Shown here: in pieces, positions 16,274-26,242 of the stretch | Position numbering within the stretch: the first letter of the stretch is position 1 | Layout of the letters: each line of letters starts with the position of its first letter | NCBI GenBank assembly: GCA_903842515.1 | Contig: CAIMMJ010000127.1 | Span: forward strand, 1 to 34,679 | From: an uncultured Bacteroidota bacterium | GTDB taxonomy: Bacteria > Bacteroidota > Bacteroidia > UBA4408 | Direction: 5' to 3' | Length of the DNA stretch: 34,679 nucleotides | Notes under the pieces: model-generated | Database searches by the model: none | Seen by the model: only the letters and a program-made list of their open reading frames with translations | Told to the model about the DNA's origin: nothing | Made by a program: the position numbers and the translations under genes

Positions 16274-17827
16274 ATGTTTGCGAAATTTAAAATAGTATTT
16301 GTATTTTTTCTCCTTACCGGGTTTAAGCCATTGCTTTCGCAAGAAATAAAAACCGAAAACCAAAACGGCTACAATAAGTTTTACTATCCCTCTGGTAGGA
16401 TTCAATCTGAAGGAAATTTAAAAGACGGAAAACCTGAAGGTTTTTGGATAAATTATTTTGAAAGTGGAAGAAAAAAATCTGAAGGAAATAGAAAGAATTT
16501 TCAACTGGACAGCATTTGGAATTTTTATAATGAAAACGGAATATTAGTTCAAAGTTTTAATTACCGCGAAGGAAAAAAAGAAGGATTTAAAAGAATTTTC
16601 GAACCCGATTCCGGTAAGCTGGTTTCTGAAGAACATTTTATTGCCGACTTAAAAGATGGTTATTCTTTTTTTTATAAAAACAACTACAAATACAAGGATA
16701 TTCCCTTTATAAAAGGCAAAGAAAATGGATTGGGAAGAGAGTACAGTAAAGATGGATTAATAATAACATTAACAACCTATAAAAATGGTTTTTTGCAAAG
16801 AGAAGAAAGAATAAATAGAAGAGACCAAGCCAATAGAAAACAAGGAAATTGGAAATCATTTTTTTCATCAGGAAAAGTTTATACGGAAAGTAAATACCTA
16901 AACGATAAACTAGATGGATACTACAAAGAATACAACGAAAAAGGAGATTTGATAAAAACAGAAAAATACATTGATGGCGTGCTGCAAATAAATGTTGCAG
17001 AGTTAATAAAGCTAGATACAAAAAAGACATTTTTTAGCAATGGACAAGTAAAAACTTCAGGAACATTTAAGCAGGGTATAGCAGAAGGCGTAACTAGGTT
17101 TTACGATAGCACAGGGGTAATAAATAATTCACAAATTTTTAAAAACGGAATATTAATTTCTGAAGGAATTTTTGATGAAAAAGGTTTTCAACAAGGCCCA
17201 TGGAAAGAGTATTATTTAACCGGTGAATTGCGTTCAGAAGGAGTTTATGAAAATGGAAAAAGAGTGGGATTGTGGAAATATTATCATCAAAACAAAAACA
17301 TAGAGCAAATAGGAAAATTCAATAAAAAAGGTAAGCCTGAGGGAGACTGGAAATGGTATTTTGAATCGGGAAATATTTTAAGAGAAGAAACATTTATAAA
17401 TGGTTTGTCCGAAGGTGAAATGAGAGAATACAATGACTCAGGAGCTATTGTTACCAAAGGAAATTTTGTGGAGGGAGAAAAAGAAGGATTTTGGTTTTTG
17501 CAAGACGGAGACGATAGAGAAGAAGGAAATTATAGAAATTCTATGAAAGATGACATGTGGAAATATTTTTACTCAAACGGAAAAATTTCTCATCAAGGAA
17601 AGTACATAGAAAATTTAGAAAATGGTAAGCATGTTTACTACTATGATAATGGAAGAGTAATGCAAGAAGGAGAATTTATTATGGGCAACAAAGAAGGAAA
17701 TTGGAGAAAATATGATAGAGATGGAACCCTGGTAACAACAATTCTTTTTAGAGACAATGCAGAAATAAAAATTGATGGCGAAAAAATTCCTATGTTAGAA
17801 GGGTCAAATACTAATCTTCCAGAATAG
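16274..17827 (+). CDS. exported MORN-2/YwqK-repeat protein
   Basis: A 517-residue protein with a signal peptide (cut near LLSQ, about residue 23), then nearly its whole length in repeats of about 22-25 residues of the form YY-x-NG-x-hydrophobic-x-EG-x(5)-G-x(2)-G-x-W (examples: YYPSGRIQSEGN, YYLTGELRSEGVY, YFESGNILREE, YYDNGRVMQEGEF). This is the MORN-2 or 'toxin-antitoxin YwqK' repeat, common in Bacteroidota; the database name does not mean it is an antitoxin. I count well over a dozen units. Such repeats form an extended beta structure, probably for binding. It abuts nadA and is followed after 7 nt by the sensor kinase gene, suggesting it may be a sensory partner, which is inference. Confidence 0.88.
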   Translation: MFAKFKIVFVFFLLTGFKPLLSQEIKTENQNGYNKFYYPSGRIQSEGNLKDGKPEGFWINYFESGRKKSEGNRKNFQLDSIWNFYNENGILVQSFNYREGKKEGFKRIFEPDSGKLVSEEHFIADLKDGYSFFYKNNYKYKDIPFIKGKENGLGREYSKDGLIITLTTYKNGFLQREERINRRDQANRKQGNWKSFFSSGKVYTESKYLNDKLDGYYKEYNEKGDLIKTEKYIDGVLQINVAELIKLDTKKTFFSNGQVKTSGTFKQGIAEGVTRFYDSTGVINNSQIFKNGILISEGIFDEKGFQQGPWKEYYLTGELRSEGVYENGKRVGLWKYYHQNKNIEQIGKFNKKGKPEGDWKWYFESGNILREETFINGLSEGEMREYNDSGAIVTKGNFVEGEKEGFWFLQDGDDREEGNYRNSMKDDMWKYFYSNGKISHQGKYIENLENGKHVYYYDNGRVMQEGEFIMGNKEGNWRKYDRDGTLVTTILFRDNAEIKIDGEKIPMLEGSNTNLPE

Positions 17828-17834
17828 CAAGAAC

Positions 17835-20800
17835 ATGAAAAGATCGAACTTCAAAAAGAACGAAAATGTAAATTCAATAACAAATGATACTGAATTTTAT
17901 AAATCAATCTTTGATTCATCTTTGCAAAACAAAGTAATTGTAGAAAACGGAATAATTATAGAAATAAACGACAAAGCACTAGAAAATATTTCTTCTAGTA
18001 AAGAAAACGTTATCGGAAAAAAATTAAGCCACTACTTTCCACAACTTCAGCCCGACGGTGAGCAATCTCTTGCAAAATCTCGGAGAATATTTAAACAGGT
18101 TGTGCAAAATAAAATTAATCAGTTCAGTTGGAAAGTTCTAAATCCACCCAATAAAAACTATGAAATAGAAGTAAATTTAAATTATATTAAGTACAACAAC
18201 CGTAAATTTTTTATTTATAATTTTTTCTTTGTTCAAACCAACACTAACTTCGATTTTTATTTAAACAGAATAAGAAACAGTTATAATTTTTTTATTGATT
18301 TTTTTACAGATGCAGCTATTATTCATAAAAAAGGAGTATTAATAACTTGCAATGCTGCTGCAGCACAAATTTTAGAAGCAAACACTATTCAAGAATTAAA
18401 TAATTATAATTTATTTAGTTTGTTGTTGCCCGAATACGTAAATAAGGCTGCGGAAAGGCTAGCTATTGTTGAAAAAGGAGGAAATGTAACATTTTCTGAC
18501 TATAAAATTAGAACCCTAAAAAACAATATAAAAACAGTAGAGTTAAAGTCCCTGTCAATAAATCAAATTGGAAAAGATGAAACACTTATGTTGGCCAAAG
18601 AAGTTATTGAAAACACCGACTTGCTTGAGAAAGAAATTTTTAAAAACAAAGAATTAGAAAATGTAGTAAAGCAATTAAAAGAGGTGCTTGTTCAAAAATA
18701 CGATACACAAATTGAGCTTACTAATTCTCAAAGGGTTGTTAGAAGTATTATAAACAGCTCTATTGACATTATTATTGCTTCGGATGAAAACGGTATCATA
18801 TCAGAATTTAACAATGCAGCACAAAATGTTTTTGGCTATAAAAAAGAAGAAGTAATAGGTAAATCAGTTGCTATGCTTTACGCCGGACCCGAAGAAAAAA
18901 TAAAGGTAAACAATGCACTAAACGAAACGGGTTTTTTTTCGGGAGAAATATTAAATAAAAGAAAAGATGGAGAAATTTTTACAAGTTATTTATCCCTTTC
19001 CGAAATGGTTAACGAAACAAATTCTTTTATTGGTAGAGTAGGCGTAAGCAGAGACATTACAGTTGAAAAAATTCAACAACAAAAACTTATAGATTCCGAA
19101 GAAAGATACAGAGAAATTGTTGAAAGCACCTCCGACTTAATTTTTAGTTTTACCCTCAACGGAAAATTTATTTTCTCTAATAATTCATTTTCAAATTCAT
19201 TAGGATACAGTCTTCAAGAATTAGAAAATACAACAATCAATCAAATAATACATCCGGAATCTTTAGCAACATTTAACCAAGAGATAAAAAAAATAGTGGT
19301 AAGCTCCAAGCAAATAAATTTAGAATTACCATTTGTAAAAAAGGACAGGAAATTATTAATTGCACAAGGAATTTTGAGTTGCAAAAAGAATGAAAAAAAT
19401 GATTTTGTTTTTTTAGCCAGCTTTAAAAATATATCGGAACAAAAACTAGCCGAAGAAAAAATTAAGCTAAGTGAAGAAAGATACAAAGCCGTATTTGCTC
19501 AAGAATTTTTAGGCATTGCTATATTAGATGTTTTTGGAAGAATTCAACAATTAAACAATACATTCTGCCATGTTTTAGGATATACAGAGCGTGAAATGTT
19601 GTTGATGAACATTATAGATTTAACACATCCCGAAGACAAAGAAAAAACAACAGAAATAAATAGGCTCTTTTTAAATTTAAAGCAAACAAAAATAACCGAA
19701 GAAAAAAGATTAATTCACAAGTTGGGTTCTGTTGTTTATGGCAATGAATCGTGGTCGGTTGTTAACGACAACAAAGGAAATCCCGATTATTTTATCTTGT
19801 TTTTTGAAGACATCACAGAAAAGAAAATAGCACAAAGGAAGTTTTTAGAACAATCAGCAAAATTAAAAGCTATTTTCCAAAGCACATCCCAATCAATAAT
19901 CACCGTAAATAGTAAGTATGAACTTACTTCATTCAACGATTATTTTAGCAAGGGATATAAAAACCTTTCAGGTTTGGAACCGCAAGAAAATTTAAAAATT
20001 CTTGAATTTTTACTCCTTATTCTTGGAAAAGAACAAACAAAATCTTTTAAAAATTACCACCAACGTGCTCTACTGGGTATTCCGCAGCAGTTCGAAAAAA
20101 GTGTAAGTTTACCCAATGGTCAAACAATATGGCTAGATTTTTATATCGACCCAATTATTGTGCCTGATAAACGCATAGAAGAAGCCTCTTATATTGTTCA
20201 TGATATCACAGATAAAAAACTCAATGAGGATCAAATAAAACAATCGTTGCAGGAAAAAGAAATACTACTCAAAGAAGTACACCACAGAGTAAAAAACAAC
20301 CTACAAGTTATATCAAGTATATTAAAACTTCAAAGTCATTATATAAAAGATGAAGCCGCCTTAGAAACTCTCAAGGAAATTCAAAATAGAATAAAATCTA
20401 TGGCTTTGATTCACGAAAATTTGTATCAAAACAAAGATTTGTCTCATCTTAATTTTGGCGAATACATTGCAAATCTTGTTCAAAACCTAGTATACACTTA
20501 TAATTCAAGTAAAAAAGAAATTGAAGTTTTAATGGATGTAGATGATATTTTCTTGAATTTAGATTATTCAATTCCTTGTGGTTTAATTATTAATGAATTA
20601 ATTTCCAACTCTTTAAAGCATGCATTTACGGAATCGGAAAAGGGAACTATAAAAGTTATTTTTAAAAAGCATGCCGATTTAGTACATTTGAGCATTGAAG
20701 ATGATGGAAAAGGATTTAATAAAAAAATAGATTTTAGAAATACCGATTCTCTTGGTTTGCAATTGGTGATGGCATTGGTAGATCAAATTAATGGTACAAT

Positions 20801-20864
20801 AGAACAAAAAGCACAAAAAAATAAAGGAACTATTTACACTATAGAATTTAAATACGATAAATAA
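17835..20864 (+). CDS. multi-PAS sensor histidine kinase, HisKA_2 type
   Basis: A 1009-residue soluble kinase without a signal peptide or membrane segment. I see about six PAS-like domains in tandem: about 15-135 and 150-260 (divergent), 300-415 (DIIIASDENGIISEFNNAA, ending GVSRDIT), 425-540, 545-665 (LGYTEREMLLMNI, ending FEDITEKK) and 670-800 (ending VHDITDKK). Then comes the HisKA_2 dimerisation domain with the phospho-acceptor histidine at 816/817 in KEVHHRVKNNLQVISS, and an HATPase domain with N box NELISNSLKHAF, G1 DDGKGF and G2 LGLQLVMALV. It is followed by its LytTR regulator after 5 nt. Ligand or redox cofactor of the PAS domains cannot be predicted; none shows a haem or flavin signature that I can identify. 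Confidence 0.93.
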   Translation: MKRSNFKKNENVNSITNDTEFYKSIFDSSLQNKVIVENGIIIEINDKALENISSSKENVIGKKLSHYFPQLQPDGEQSLAKSRRIFKQVVQNKINQFSWKVLNPPNKNYEIEVNLNYIKYNNRKFFIYNFFFVQTNTNFDFYLNRIRNSYNFFIDFFTDAAIIHKKGVLITCNAAAAQILEANTIQELNNYNLFSLLLPEYVNKAAERLAIVEKGGNVTFSDYKIRTLKNNIKTVELKSLSINQIGKDETLMLAKEVIENTDLLEKEIFKNKELENVVKQLKEVLVQKYDTQIELTNSQRVVRSIINSSIDIIIASDENGIISEFNNAAQNVFGYKKEEVIGKSVAMLYAGPEEKIKVNNALNETGFFSGEILNKRKDGEIFTSYLSLSEMVNETNSFIGRVGVSRDITVEKIQQQKLIDSEERYREIVESTSDLIFSFTLNGKFIFSNNSFSNSLGYSLQELENTTINQIIHPESLATFNQEIKKIVVSSKQINLELPFVKKDRKLLIAQGILSCKKNEKNDFVFLASFKNISEQKLAEEKIKLSEERYKAVFAQEFLGIAILDVFGRIQQLNNTFCHVLGYTEREMLLMNIIDLTHPEDKEKTTEINRLFLNLKQTKITEEKRLIHKLGSVVYGNESWSVVNDNKGNPDYFILFFEDITEKKIAQRKFLEQSAKLKAIFQSTSQSIITVNSKYELTSFNDYFSKGYKNLSGLEPQENLKILEFLLLILGKEQTKSFKNYHQRALLGIPQQFEKSVSLPNGQTIWLDFYIDPIIVPDKRIEEASYIVHDITDKKLNEDQIKQSLQEKEILLKEVHHRVKNNLQVISSILKLQSHYIKDEAALETLKEIQNRIKSMALIHENLYQNKDLSHLNFGEYIANLVQNLVYTYNSSKKEIEVLMDVDDIFLNLDYSIPCGLIINELISNSLKHAFTESEKGTIKVIFKKHADLVHLSIEDDGKGFNKKIDFRNTDSLGLQLVMALVDQINGTIEQKAQKNKGTIYTIEFKYDK

Positions 20865-20869
20865 AAGTT

Positions 20870-21622
20870 ATGTCAAAATTTAATATAATGGTAGTTGAAG
20901 ACGAAAGCATAGTTGCTAAAGATATTCAACAGAGTTTAAAAAAATTAGGCTACAATGTAGTAGATGTTTGTTCTACAGCCGAAGCAGCTATTGTATCGGC
21001 AAAAGAAAAAAAGCCCGATTTAATTTTAATGGACATCATGCTAAAAGGAGAAAAAAGTGGAATTGATGCAGCAGAAGAAATTAAAAGCATAATAAGCGTG
21101 CCAATAGTTTTTTTAACTGCCTATGCAGATGAAAGTACTTTGAACAAGGCAAAAATTACAGAACCTTACGGTTATATTATTAAACCATTTAAAGAAATAG
21201 AATTGCATACTACAATAGAAATGGCAATCTATAAACACAATAAAGTAAGCGAGGTAAAAAAAGAAAGAGATTTGTTTTTTTCAATGATAGAAAATCAATC
21301 AACCAACGATATGATTTTTATCAAATCTAACTCCAAGTTCATCAAATTAAAAACAGACGAAATTTGTTATGTTGAGGCATTGAAAGATTACGTTACAGTA
21401 AATACTCCCACCGCAAAATATACTATTCACACCACTATGAAAGACATAGAAAATAAGTTGCCTTCTAATCAATTTATTAGAGCTCACCGTTCTTTTATTG
21501 TTCGCATGGATAAAATTAAAGCAATAGACAACCCTAGTTTAATTATGGAGCCCGACAATAAAATTATTCCTATTGGTGGTTCTTACAAAGATACTTTGTT
21601 GCAAAAACTTAATATGCTTTAG
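20870..21622 (+). CDS. LytTR-family response regulator
   Basis: A 250-residue regulator. The receiver domain (about 4-120) has the acidic pair in VVEDES, the phosphorylated Asp55 in LILMDIMLKG, the conserved Thr/Ala in FLTAYAD and Lys in YIIKPFKE. After a helical linker comes a LytTR DNA-binding domain (about 150-248: FIKLKTDEICYVEALKDYV, then FIRAHRSFIVRMDKI). It begins 5 nt after the kinase gene, so it is almost surely its cognate partner. LytTR regulators bind paired direct repeats; I did not find a convincing pair before nadA by eye. The gene ends 7 nt before the stop of the convergent decarboxylase gene. Confidence 0.95.
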   Translation: MSKFNIMVVEDESIVAKDIQQSLKKLGYNVVDVCSTAEAAIVSAKEKKPDLILMDIMLKGEKSGIDAAEEIKSIISVPIVFLTAYADESTLNKAKITEPYGYIIKPFKEIELHTTIEMAIYKHNKVSEVKKERDLFFSMIENQSTNDMIFIKSNSKFIKLKTDEICYVEALKDYVTVNTPTAKYTIHTTMKDIENKLPSNQFIRAHRSFIVRMDKIKAIDNPSLIMEPDNKIIPIGGSYKDTLLQKLNML

Positions 21623-21629
21623 AGATTTT

Positions 21630-22664
21630 TTAAAGAAAGTATTCCTTTTTTAATCCCAACCAATCTAAGGCAGATTTATGCAATAAATTTTCCTTAATTT
21701 CATTACTCAATCTCATTTTATTAATCAATTTACCCGGTATATTTTCTCCTAATGGAAAAGGGTAATCACTTCCTAATGCTATTTTTTCTTCTCCAATTAA
21801 TTCAATTAAGTTTTTTAAAGTAAACTCATCGTGCACCAAACTATCTAGCCAAAATTTTCCCAAATAATTCCTAGGATTTATTGGGTTGTCCACAGCCACT
21901 AAATCTGGTCGGCAATTATAGCCATGTTCTATTCTGCCTATGGTAGATGGAAATGAACCGCCCCCGTGTGCAAATGCCACTTTTAAATGAGGTAGTTTTT
22001 CAAATACTCCACCAAAAATCATAGAACAAATGGCCAATGATGTTTCTGCCGGCATACCCACTAACCAAGGCAACCAATATTTCTGCATTTTTTCTTGTCC
22101 CATCATTTCCCACGGGTGAACAAAAACACTCATCTCCAGATCTTGACAAGCGGTAAAAAAATCAAATAAATGTTCATCGTTCAGGTTCCAATCGTTAACA
22201 TGGCTTCCTATTTGAACTCCTCTCATTCCTATTTTTTTACACCTTTCCAATTCCTGAATGGCTAACCTAGGAGCCTGCAAGGGAACTGTTCCCAACCCAA
22301 CAAAATATTTAGGGTTGTTGGTACATATTTCTGCAATGTGGTCGTTTAAAAATTTGCTCCATTCTAAGCCATCGTTTGCTTGTGCCCAATAGGCAAACAT
22401 TACAGGAATTGTAGAAAGAACTTGAACATCTACTCCAAAGTTTTTACATTCCTCTAAACGTTTTTTGCTGCTCCAACAATTCTCTTCAATTTCTCTAAAA
22501 AATTTGCCATCTATCATCATTTTTGCACAACAACTCCCGTCGGGCTTGTGAATTTTTTTATCCAGCGATACAAATCCACCATACCCAAATTTATTGGCAA
22601 AGTCTGGAATCACCTCAGGTAGAATGTGAGTGTGAATATCTATCGTAAAAATATGATTTTCCAT
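21630..22664 (-). CDS. 2-amino-3-carboxymuconate-6-semialdehyde decarboxylase (ACMSD)
   Basis: ACMSD is a zinc amidohydrolase-fold decarboxylase of tryptophan (kynurenine) degradation; it takes the intermediate that would otherwise close to quinolinate. The 344-residue protein has the metal ligands His11 and His13 (DIHTHILP), His183 (FVHPWEM), His233 (FAHGGGSFP) and Asp300 (GSDYPFPLGE). Long blocks (STIPVMFAYWA, YWLPWLVGMPAET, GGVFEKLPHLKV) match the animal and bacterial ACMSD group closely and distinguish it from other amidohydrolase-2 proteins. It is followed downstream by nothing on its strand; the methyltransferase gene lies 2 nt upstream, so they are probably co-transcribed. No other kynurenine genes are in the window. 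Confidence 0.9.
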   Translation of the reverse strand: MENHIFTIDIHTHILPEVIPDFANKFGYGGFVSLDKKIHKPDGSCCAKMMIDGKFFREIEENCWSSKKRLEECKNFGVDVQVLSTIPVMFAYWAQANDGLEWSKFLNDHIAEICTNNPKYFVGLGTVPLQAPRLAIQELERCKKIGMRGVQIGSHVNDWNLNDEHLFDFFTACQDLEMSVFVHPWEMMGQEKMQKYWLPWLVGMPAETSLAICSMIFGGVFEKLPHLKVAFAHGGGSFPSTIGRIEHGYNCRPDLVAVDNPINPRNYLGKFWLDSLVHDEFTLKNLIELIGEEKIALGSDYPFPLGENIPGKLINKMRLSNEIKENLLHKSALDWLGLKKEYFL

Positions 22665-22666
22665 GC

Positions 22667-23554
22667 TTAAATTTTCTTTAGGATATAAATTTGGCTCGAA
22701 TAAGAATTGTTTCCTTTTGATGCAGCCTTAATGTTAGAAATTAAACCTATCCAAAATGCTTTTACTATACCGCCAGCTTTATATTTTTCGCTGAGCATAC
22801 TTACATAAAAAGAATCAAAAACCATGGGTAAGGTTCTCTCTACTTCTAATCCGTGCTTCTTTGCCAAATTTTCTATGTCTGTTGGCCTAAAATGATAAAG
22901 ATGACGTGGTACATCCAAGGCTGCCCAAAACTTGTTGTAATGCTTAAAATCATAGCTTGTGATATTAGGTACAGCAATCAATAATTTTCCTTTAGGGTGC
23001 AGTGCAGCAATTAATTTTTCTAAAGAAGAATTTAATTCATGAATGTGTTCTACTACATGCCAACAAGTAACAACATCGTAGTTGTTGGATAATGAGTTTA
23101 GTTTGCTTAAATCTGCTATTCTCTCCTCTCCTATTTTGCTTTGTGCTAATTTTCTGGCACCTTCATCCGGTTCCAGGCCATTTACCTCCCATTTTACGTC
23201 GTGCAGAATTTTAATAAAGTCTCCTGTTCCGCAGCCGTAGTCCAGTATTTTTCCTGTTTTTTTTCCACTTATTTGAACAACTAAATTTAGTTTTTTCCAC
23301 AGTGTATATTTTTTTACTAATTGATATATACTATTAATAAAGCCCTTGTTTGAATCGTTGTGCGAAACATAGTCCTCTGATTGGTAGTATTTTCCTATTT
23401 CTGTTGCGCCTGGTCTAGGAGTAGTAAATTTAAATCCACAAGATTCACATTCTACAATGGTAAAATCTTCTTTTGATACCGAGTGATCTTTGACTTTTAT
23501 AAATTGTTTGAGTTTATTACTCTCACAAATAGGGCAGTTGGATAGGTTTTGCAT
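22667..23554 (-). CDS. class I SAM methyltransferase with N-terminal zinc ribbon
   Basis: A 295-residue protein with a Cys4 zinc-ribbon-like start (Cys7, Cys10, Cys36, Cys39: CPIC and CESC) and a Rossmann methyltransferase domain with motif I DYGCGTGD (105-112), an acidic residue in GLEPDEG and WHVVEHIHEL. This matches the common family that modifies sugar nucleotides, polyketides or cell-surface glycans (methyltransferase 23 type). The substrate is unknown. A linker around 70-95 is hydrophobic but not a clear membrane span. The start ATG is 23552-23554, and the ACMSD gene follows after 2 nt. It is divergent from mnmG. Confidence 0.88.
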   Translation of the reverse strand: MQNLSNCPICESNKLKQFIKVKDHSVSKEDFTIVECESCGFKFTTPRPGATEIGKYYQSEDYVSHNDSNKGFINSIYQLVKKYTLWKKLNLVVQISGKKTGKILDYGCGTGDFIKILHDVKWEVNGLEPDEGARKLAQSKIGEERIADLSKLNSLSNNYDVVTCWHVVEHIHELNSSLEKLIAALHPKGKLLIAVPNITSYDFKHYNKFWAALDVPRHLYHFRPTDIENLAKKHGLEVERTLPMVFDSFYVSMLSEKYKAGGIVKAFWIGLISNIKAASKGNNSYSSQIYILKKI

Positions 23555-23663
23555 ACGACTGCAAAATAAATTAAAATCTTTCTGTTTTTAACGTTATTAA
23601 TTTTTTTCGTCTTACAAATTAGATTTTTCACTTAAAACCCTCGATATTTGCACTTTATATAAA

Positions 23664-25520
23664 ATGAAAAATTCTTACGATGTAATTGTAGTTGGTGCAG
23701 GCCATGCTGGTTGTGAATCTGCTGCTGCTGCTGCCAATATGGGCAGTAAGGTTTTGCTCATTACCATGAACATGCAAACTATTGCTCAAATGAGTTGCAA
23801 TCCTGCTATGGGTGGCATTGCCAAAGGACAAATTGTTAGGGAGATTGATGCATTAGGAGGATACTCTGGTATTGTTTCTGATAGCAGTGCAATTCAATTT
23901 AGAATGCTTAATTTATCAAAAGGTCCTGCCATGTGGAGCCCAAGATGCCAAAGCGATAGAATGAGATTTGCCGAGCAGTGGCGTTTGATGCTAGAGAATA
24001 CTCCAAATGTAGATTTTTGGCAAGACATGGTAAGTGAAATTATTGTTGAAAATGATAAAGCAGTGGGTGTAAAAACAAGTCTTGGAATAGAGTTCCATTC
24101 CAAAGCAGTTGTGCTCACAAACGGTACATTTTTAAACGGGGTTATTCACATCGGCGAAAAACAATTAGGCGGAGGTAGAAGTGGAGAAAAGGCAAGTAAA
24201 GGCATTACTGAACAACTAATTTCACTTGGTTTTGATTCTGGTAGGATGAAAACCGGCACCCCGCCAAGAATAGACGGAAGAAGTCTTGACTATTCCTTTA
24301 TGGAAGAACAGGCAGGAGATGAACATCCGGGTAAATTTAGTTTTACGGATACAAAACCATTAACTAAACAATTGTCCTGTTGGATTACTTATACAAACGA
24401 TGAGGTACACGATATTTTAAAAACAGGATTCGATCAATCGCCCATGTATCAAGGCAGAATTCAGGGATTAGGTCCAAGATATTGTCCATCTATAGAAGAT
24501 AAAATTACTCGCTTTGCAGAACGTAACCGTCATCAATTATTTATTGAGCCTGAGGGATGGAACACTGTAGAGATTTACTTAAACGGATTTAGTACTTCAT
24601 TGCCTATGGAGGTACAGCAAAAAGCTCTGGAAAAAATACCTGGGTTCAAGAATGCTAAAATGTTTAGACCTGGTTATGCTATAGAATACGATTACTTCCC
24701 TCCTACTCAGTTAGACTTAACACTTCAAACAAATAAAATTGAAAACCTATATTTTGCAGGTCAAATAAATGGTACAACAGGTTATGAAGAAGCAGCTTGC
24801 CAAGGATTTATGGCAGGAATTAATTCTCACCTCAAAATAAATAGTCTTCCACCTTTTATTTTATCAAGAAGCGATGCATACATAGGGGTATTAATAGACG
24901 ATTTGGTTACCAAGGGTACTGATGAACCTTACAGAATGTTTACCTCTAGGGCGGAATATAGGATTCTGCTTAGGCAAGACAACGCAGATATCCGGCTTAC
25001 CCAAAAAGGGTTTGATTTGGGATTAATTTCAAATGAAAGATACACTGCTTTTCAAGAAAAGCTTGCAAATATCACAACTATTGTAAAAGCAATTAAGGAA
25101 ACAAGCGTTTCTCCAGAAGAGATGAACACTAATCTGGAAAGTGTAGGTAGTGCTCCTATTGTTCAAAAGGTAAAAGCAGCGAGTGTTTTAAGCAGGCCCA
25201 ATGTTAGCCTTAAAGAGTTTGCCAATGCAGATGTTTATGCTTCAATAAATGTTTTTTCTATAGAAGAACAAGAACAAGCCGAAATAGATATAAAATACAG
25301 CAGTTATATACAAAAGGAACAAGACGCTGCTATAAAGCAGAGTCAAACAGAGAACATTAAAATTAGATCAGATATAGATTTTAAAAACATTGTTTCACTA
25401 AGTTCAGAAGCCAAGGATAAATTTAGTAAAATTAAACCTCAAACAATTGGCCAAGCTGCACGTATTTCCGGTATTTCACCAGCAGACATTTCTGTTTTGA
25501 TGATTCATTTAGGTAGGTAA
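23664..25520 (+). CDS. mnmG: tRNA uridine-5-carboxymethylaminomethyl modification enzyme MnmG
   Basis: MnmG (GidA), with MnmE, installs the cmnm5 group at U34 of several tRNAs. The 618-residue protein begins with the FAD-binding motif GAGHAGCESAAAAA (11-24), then NPAMGGIAKG, LTNGTFLNG and KTGTPPRIDGRS, all family signatures, at normal length. GATATTTG (23643-23650), one base off the -7 consensus, lies 14 nt before the ATG. In many bacteria mnmG lies beside the chromosome origin; here the gene is followed by 1.5 kb of gene-free DNA with two parS sites, which fits. mnmE and parAB are not in the window. Confidence 0.97.
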   Translation: MKNSYDVIVVGAGHAGCESAAAAANMGSKVLLITMNMQTIAQMSCNPAMGGIAKGQIVREIDALGGYSGIVSDSSAIQFRMLNLSKGPAMWSPRCQSDRMRFAEQWRLMLENTPNVDFWQDMVSEIIVENDKAVGVKTSLGIEFHSKAVVLTNGTFLNGVIHIGEKQLGGGRSGEKASKGITEQLISLGFDSGRMKTGTPPRIDGRSLDYSFMEEQAGDEHPGKFSFTDTKPLTKQLSCWITYTNDEVHDILKTGFDQSPMYQGRIQGLGPRYCPSIEDKITRFAERNRHQLFIEPEGWNTVEIYLNGFSTSLPMEVQQKALEKIPGFKNAKMFRPGYAIEYDYFPPTQLDLTLQTNKIENLYFAGQINGTTGYEEAACQGFMAGINSHLKINSLPPFILSRSDAYIGVLIDDLVTKGTDEPYRMFTSRAEYRILLRQDNADIRLTQKGFDLGLISNERYTAFQEKLANITTIVKAIKETSVSPEEMNTNLESVGSAPIVQKVKAASVLSRPNVSLKEFANADVYASINVFSIEEQEQAEIDIKYSSYIQKEQDAAIKQSQTENIKIRSDIDFKNIVSLSSEAKDKFSKIKPQTIGQAARISGISPADISVLMIHLGR

Positions 25521-26117
25521 AAAACTTATCCTTTTTTCATGGTATATTATCATGTTTGGTATTACGATATGCAATACCTATACCCATTATCTCAATAAAT
25601 TACATTATAGTTTTGCTCATTTCCATTTGCCCTTAGCTGACCATTTTCTTCGTTGTAGCAAATAGTAAGTGTTTAATAGATTTTATTTATTACTCTATTT
25701 GAAATTACACAGTTTTTCTGATCGCAGGGGTATGCCTGTATTTAACCCTTCTTGCGAATAATTTGTACTGCATAATCTTCTTCCTTTTTTTGCTTCTTTA
25801 GGGCATGGATGCAATTACAGTGTGGTTAAGAACCTTGAAAATATTTACTCTTATTTTCGTTGTATAATTCTAATATACTTTTAGTAATTCTTGTATGGTA
25901 TTAGATTCCTTAAATCTATATATCACGCTTGCTTGTTGGCCAAAACAAACTAGTTAAATTGATAATTATAAATCATATAAATTTACCAACTATTATCTAG
26001 GCATAAACAGAAAGTATAATACGATGTTTTTTAAACATTATTTGAGTATATTTGTCACTCATTTTATATGAAAAACATTCACTTTTTTATTAAATAAACA
26101 TTAAGAACAATTGTTTA

Positions 26118-26133
26118 TGTTTCACGTGGAACA
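26118..26133 (-). other. parS site 1 (ParB binding, chromosome partitioning)
   Basis: TGTTTCACGTGGAACA, whose minus-strand reading TGTTCCACGTGAAACA fits the broad bacterial parS consensus TGTTnCACGTGAAACA at every defined base. ParB nucleates here to form the partition complex. An exact 16-mer of this kind is very unlikely by chance at this composition, and a second copy lies 125 bp away. Confidence 0.93.
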
Positions 26134-26242
26134 TTTTTTGTTTTTAAAGAACATTATTGTTTTTTTATTCATATAAATTATATAAGTTATTGAAAATAAG
26201 ACAAATAAAGATTTAAATTTAAGAATTTCAAATTTTTTTATT

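Noticed and set aside
25590-25665. Short minus-strand frame reading like a MORN repeat (NEENGQLRANGN)
   Set aside because: Only 24 codons between stops, no start codon, and no continuing repeat; too short to call a gene remnant.
25821-25829. TGTGGTTAA as a DnaA box near the parS sites
   Set aside because: One mismatch to TGTGnATAA in AT-rich DNA is expected by chance several times; no cluster of boxes around it.
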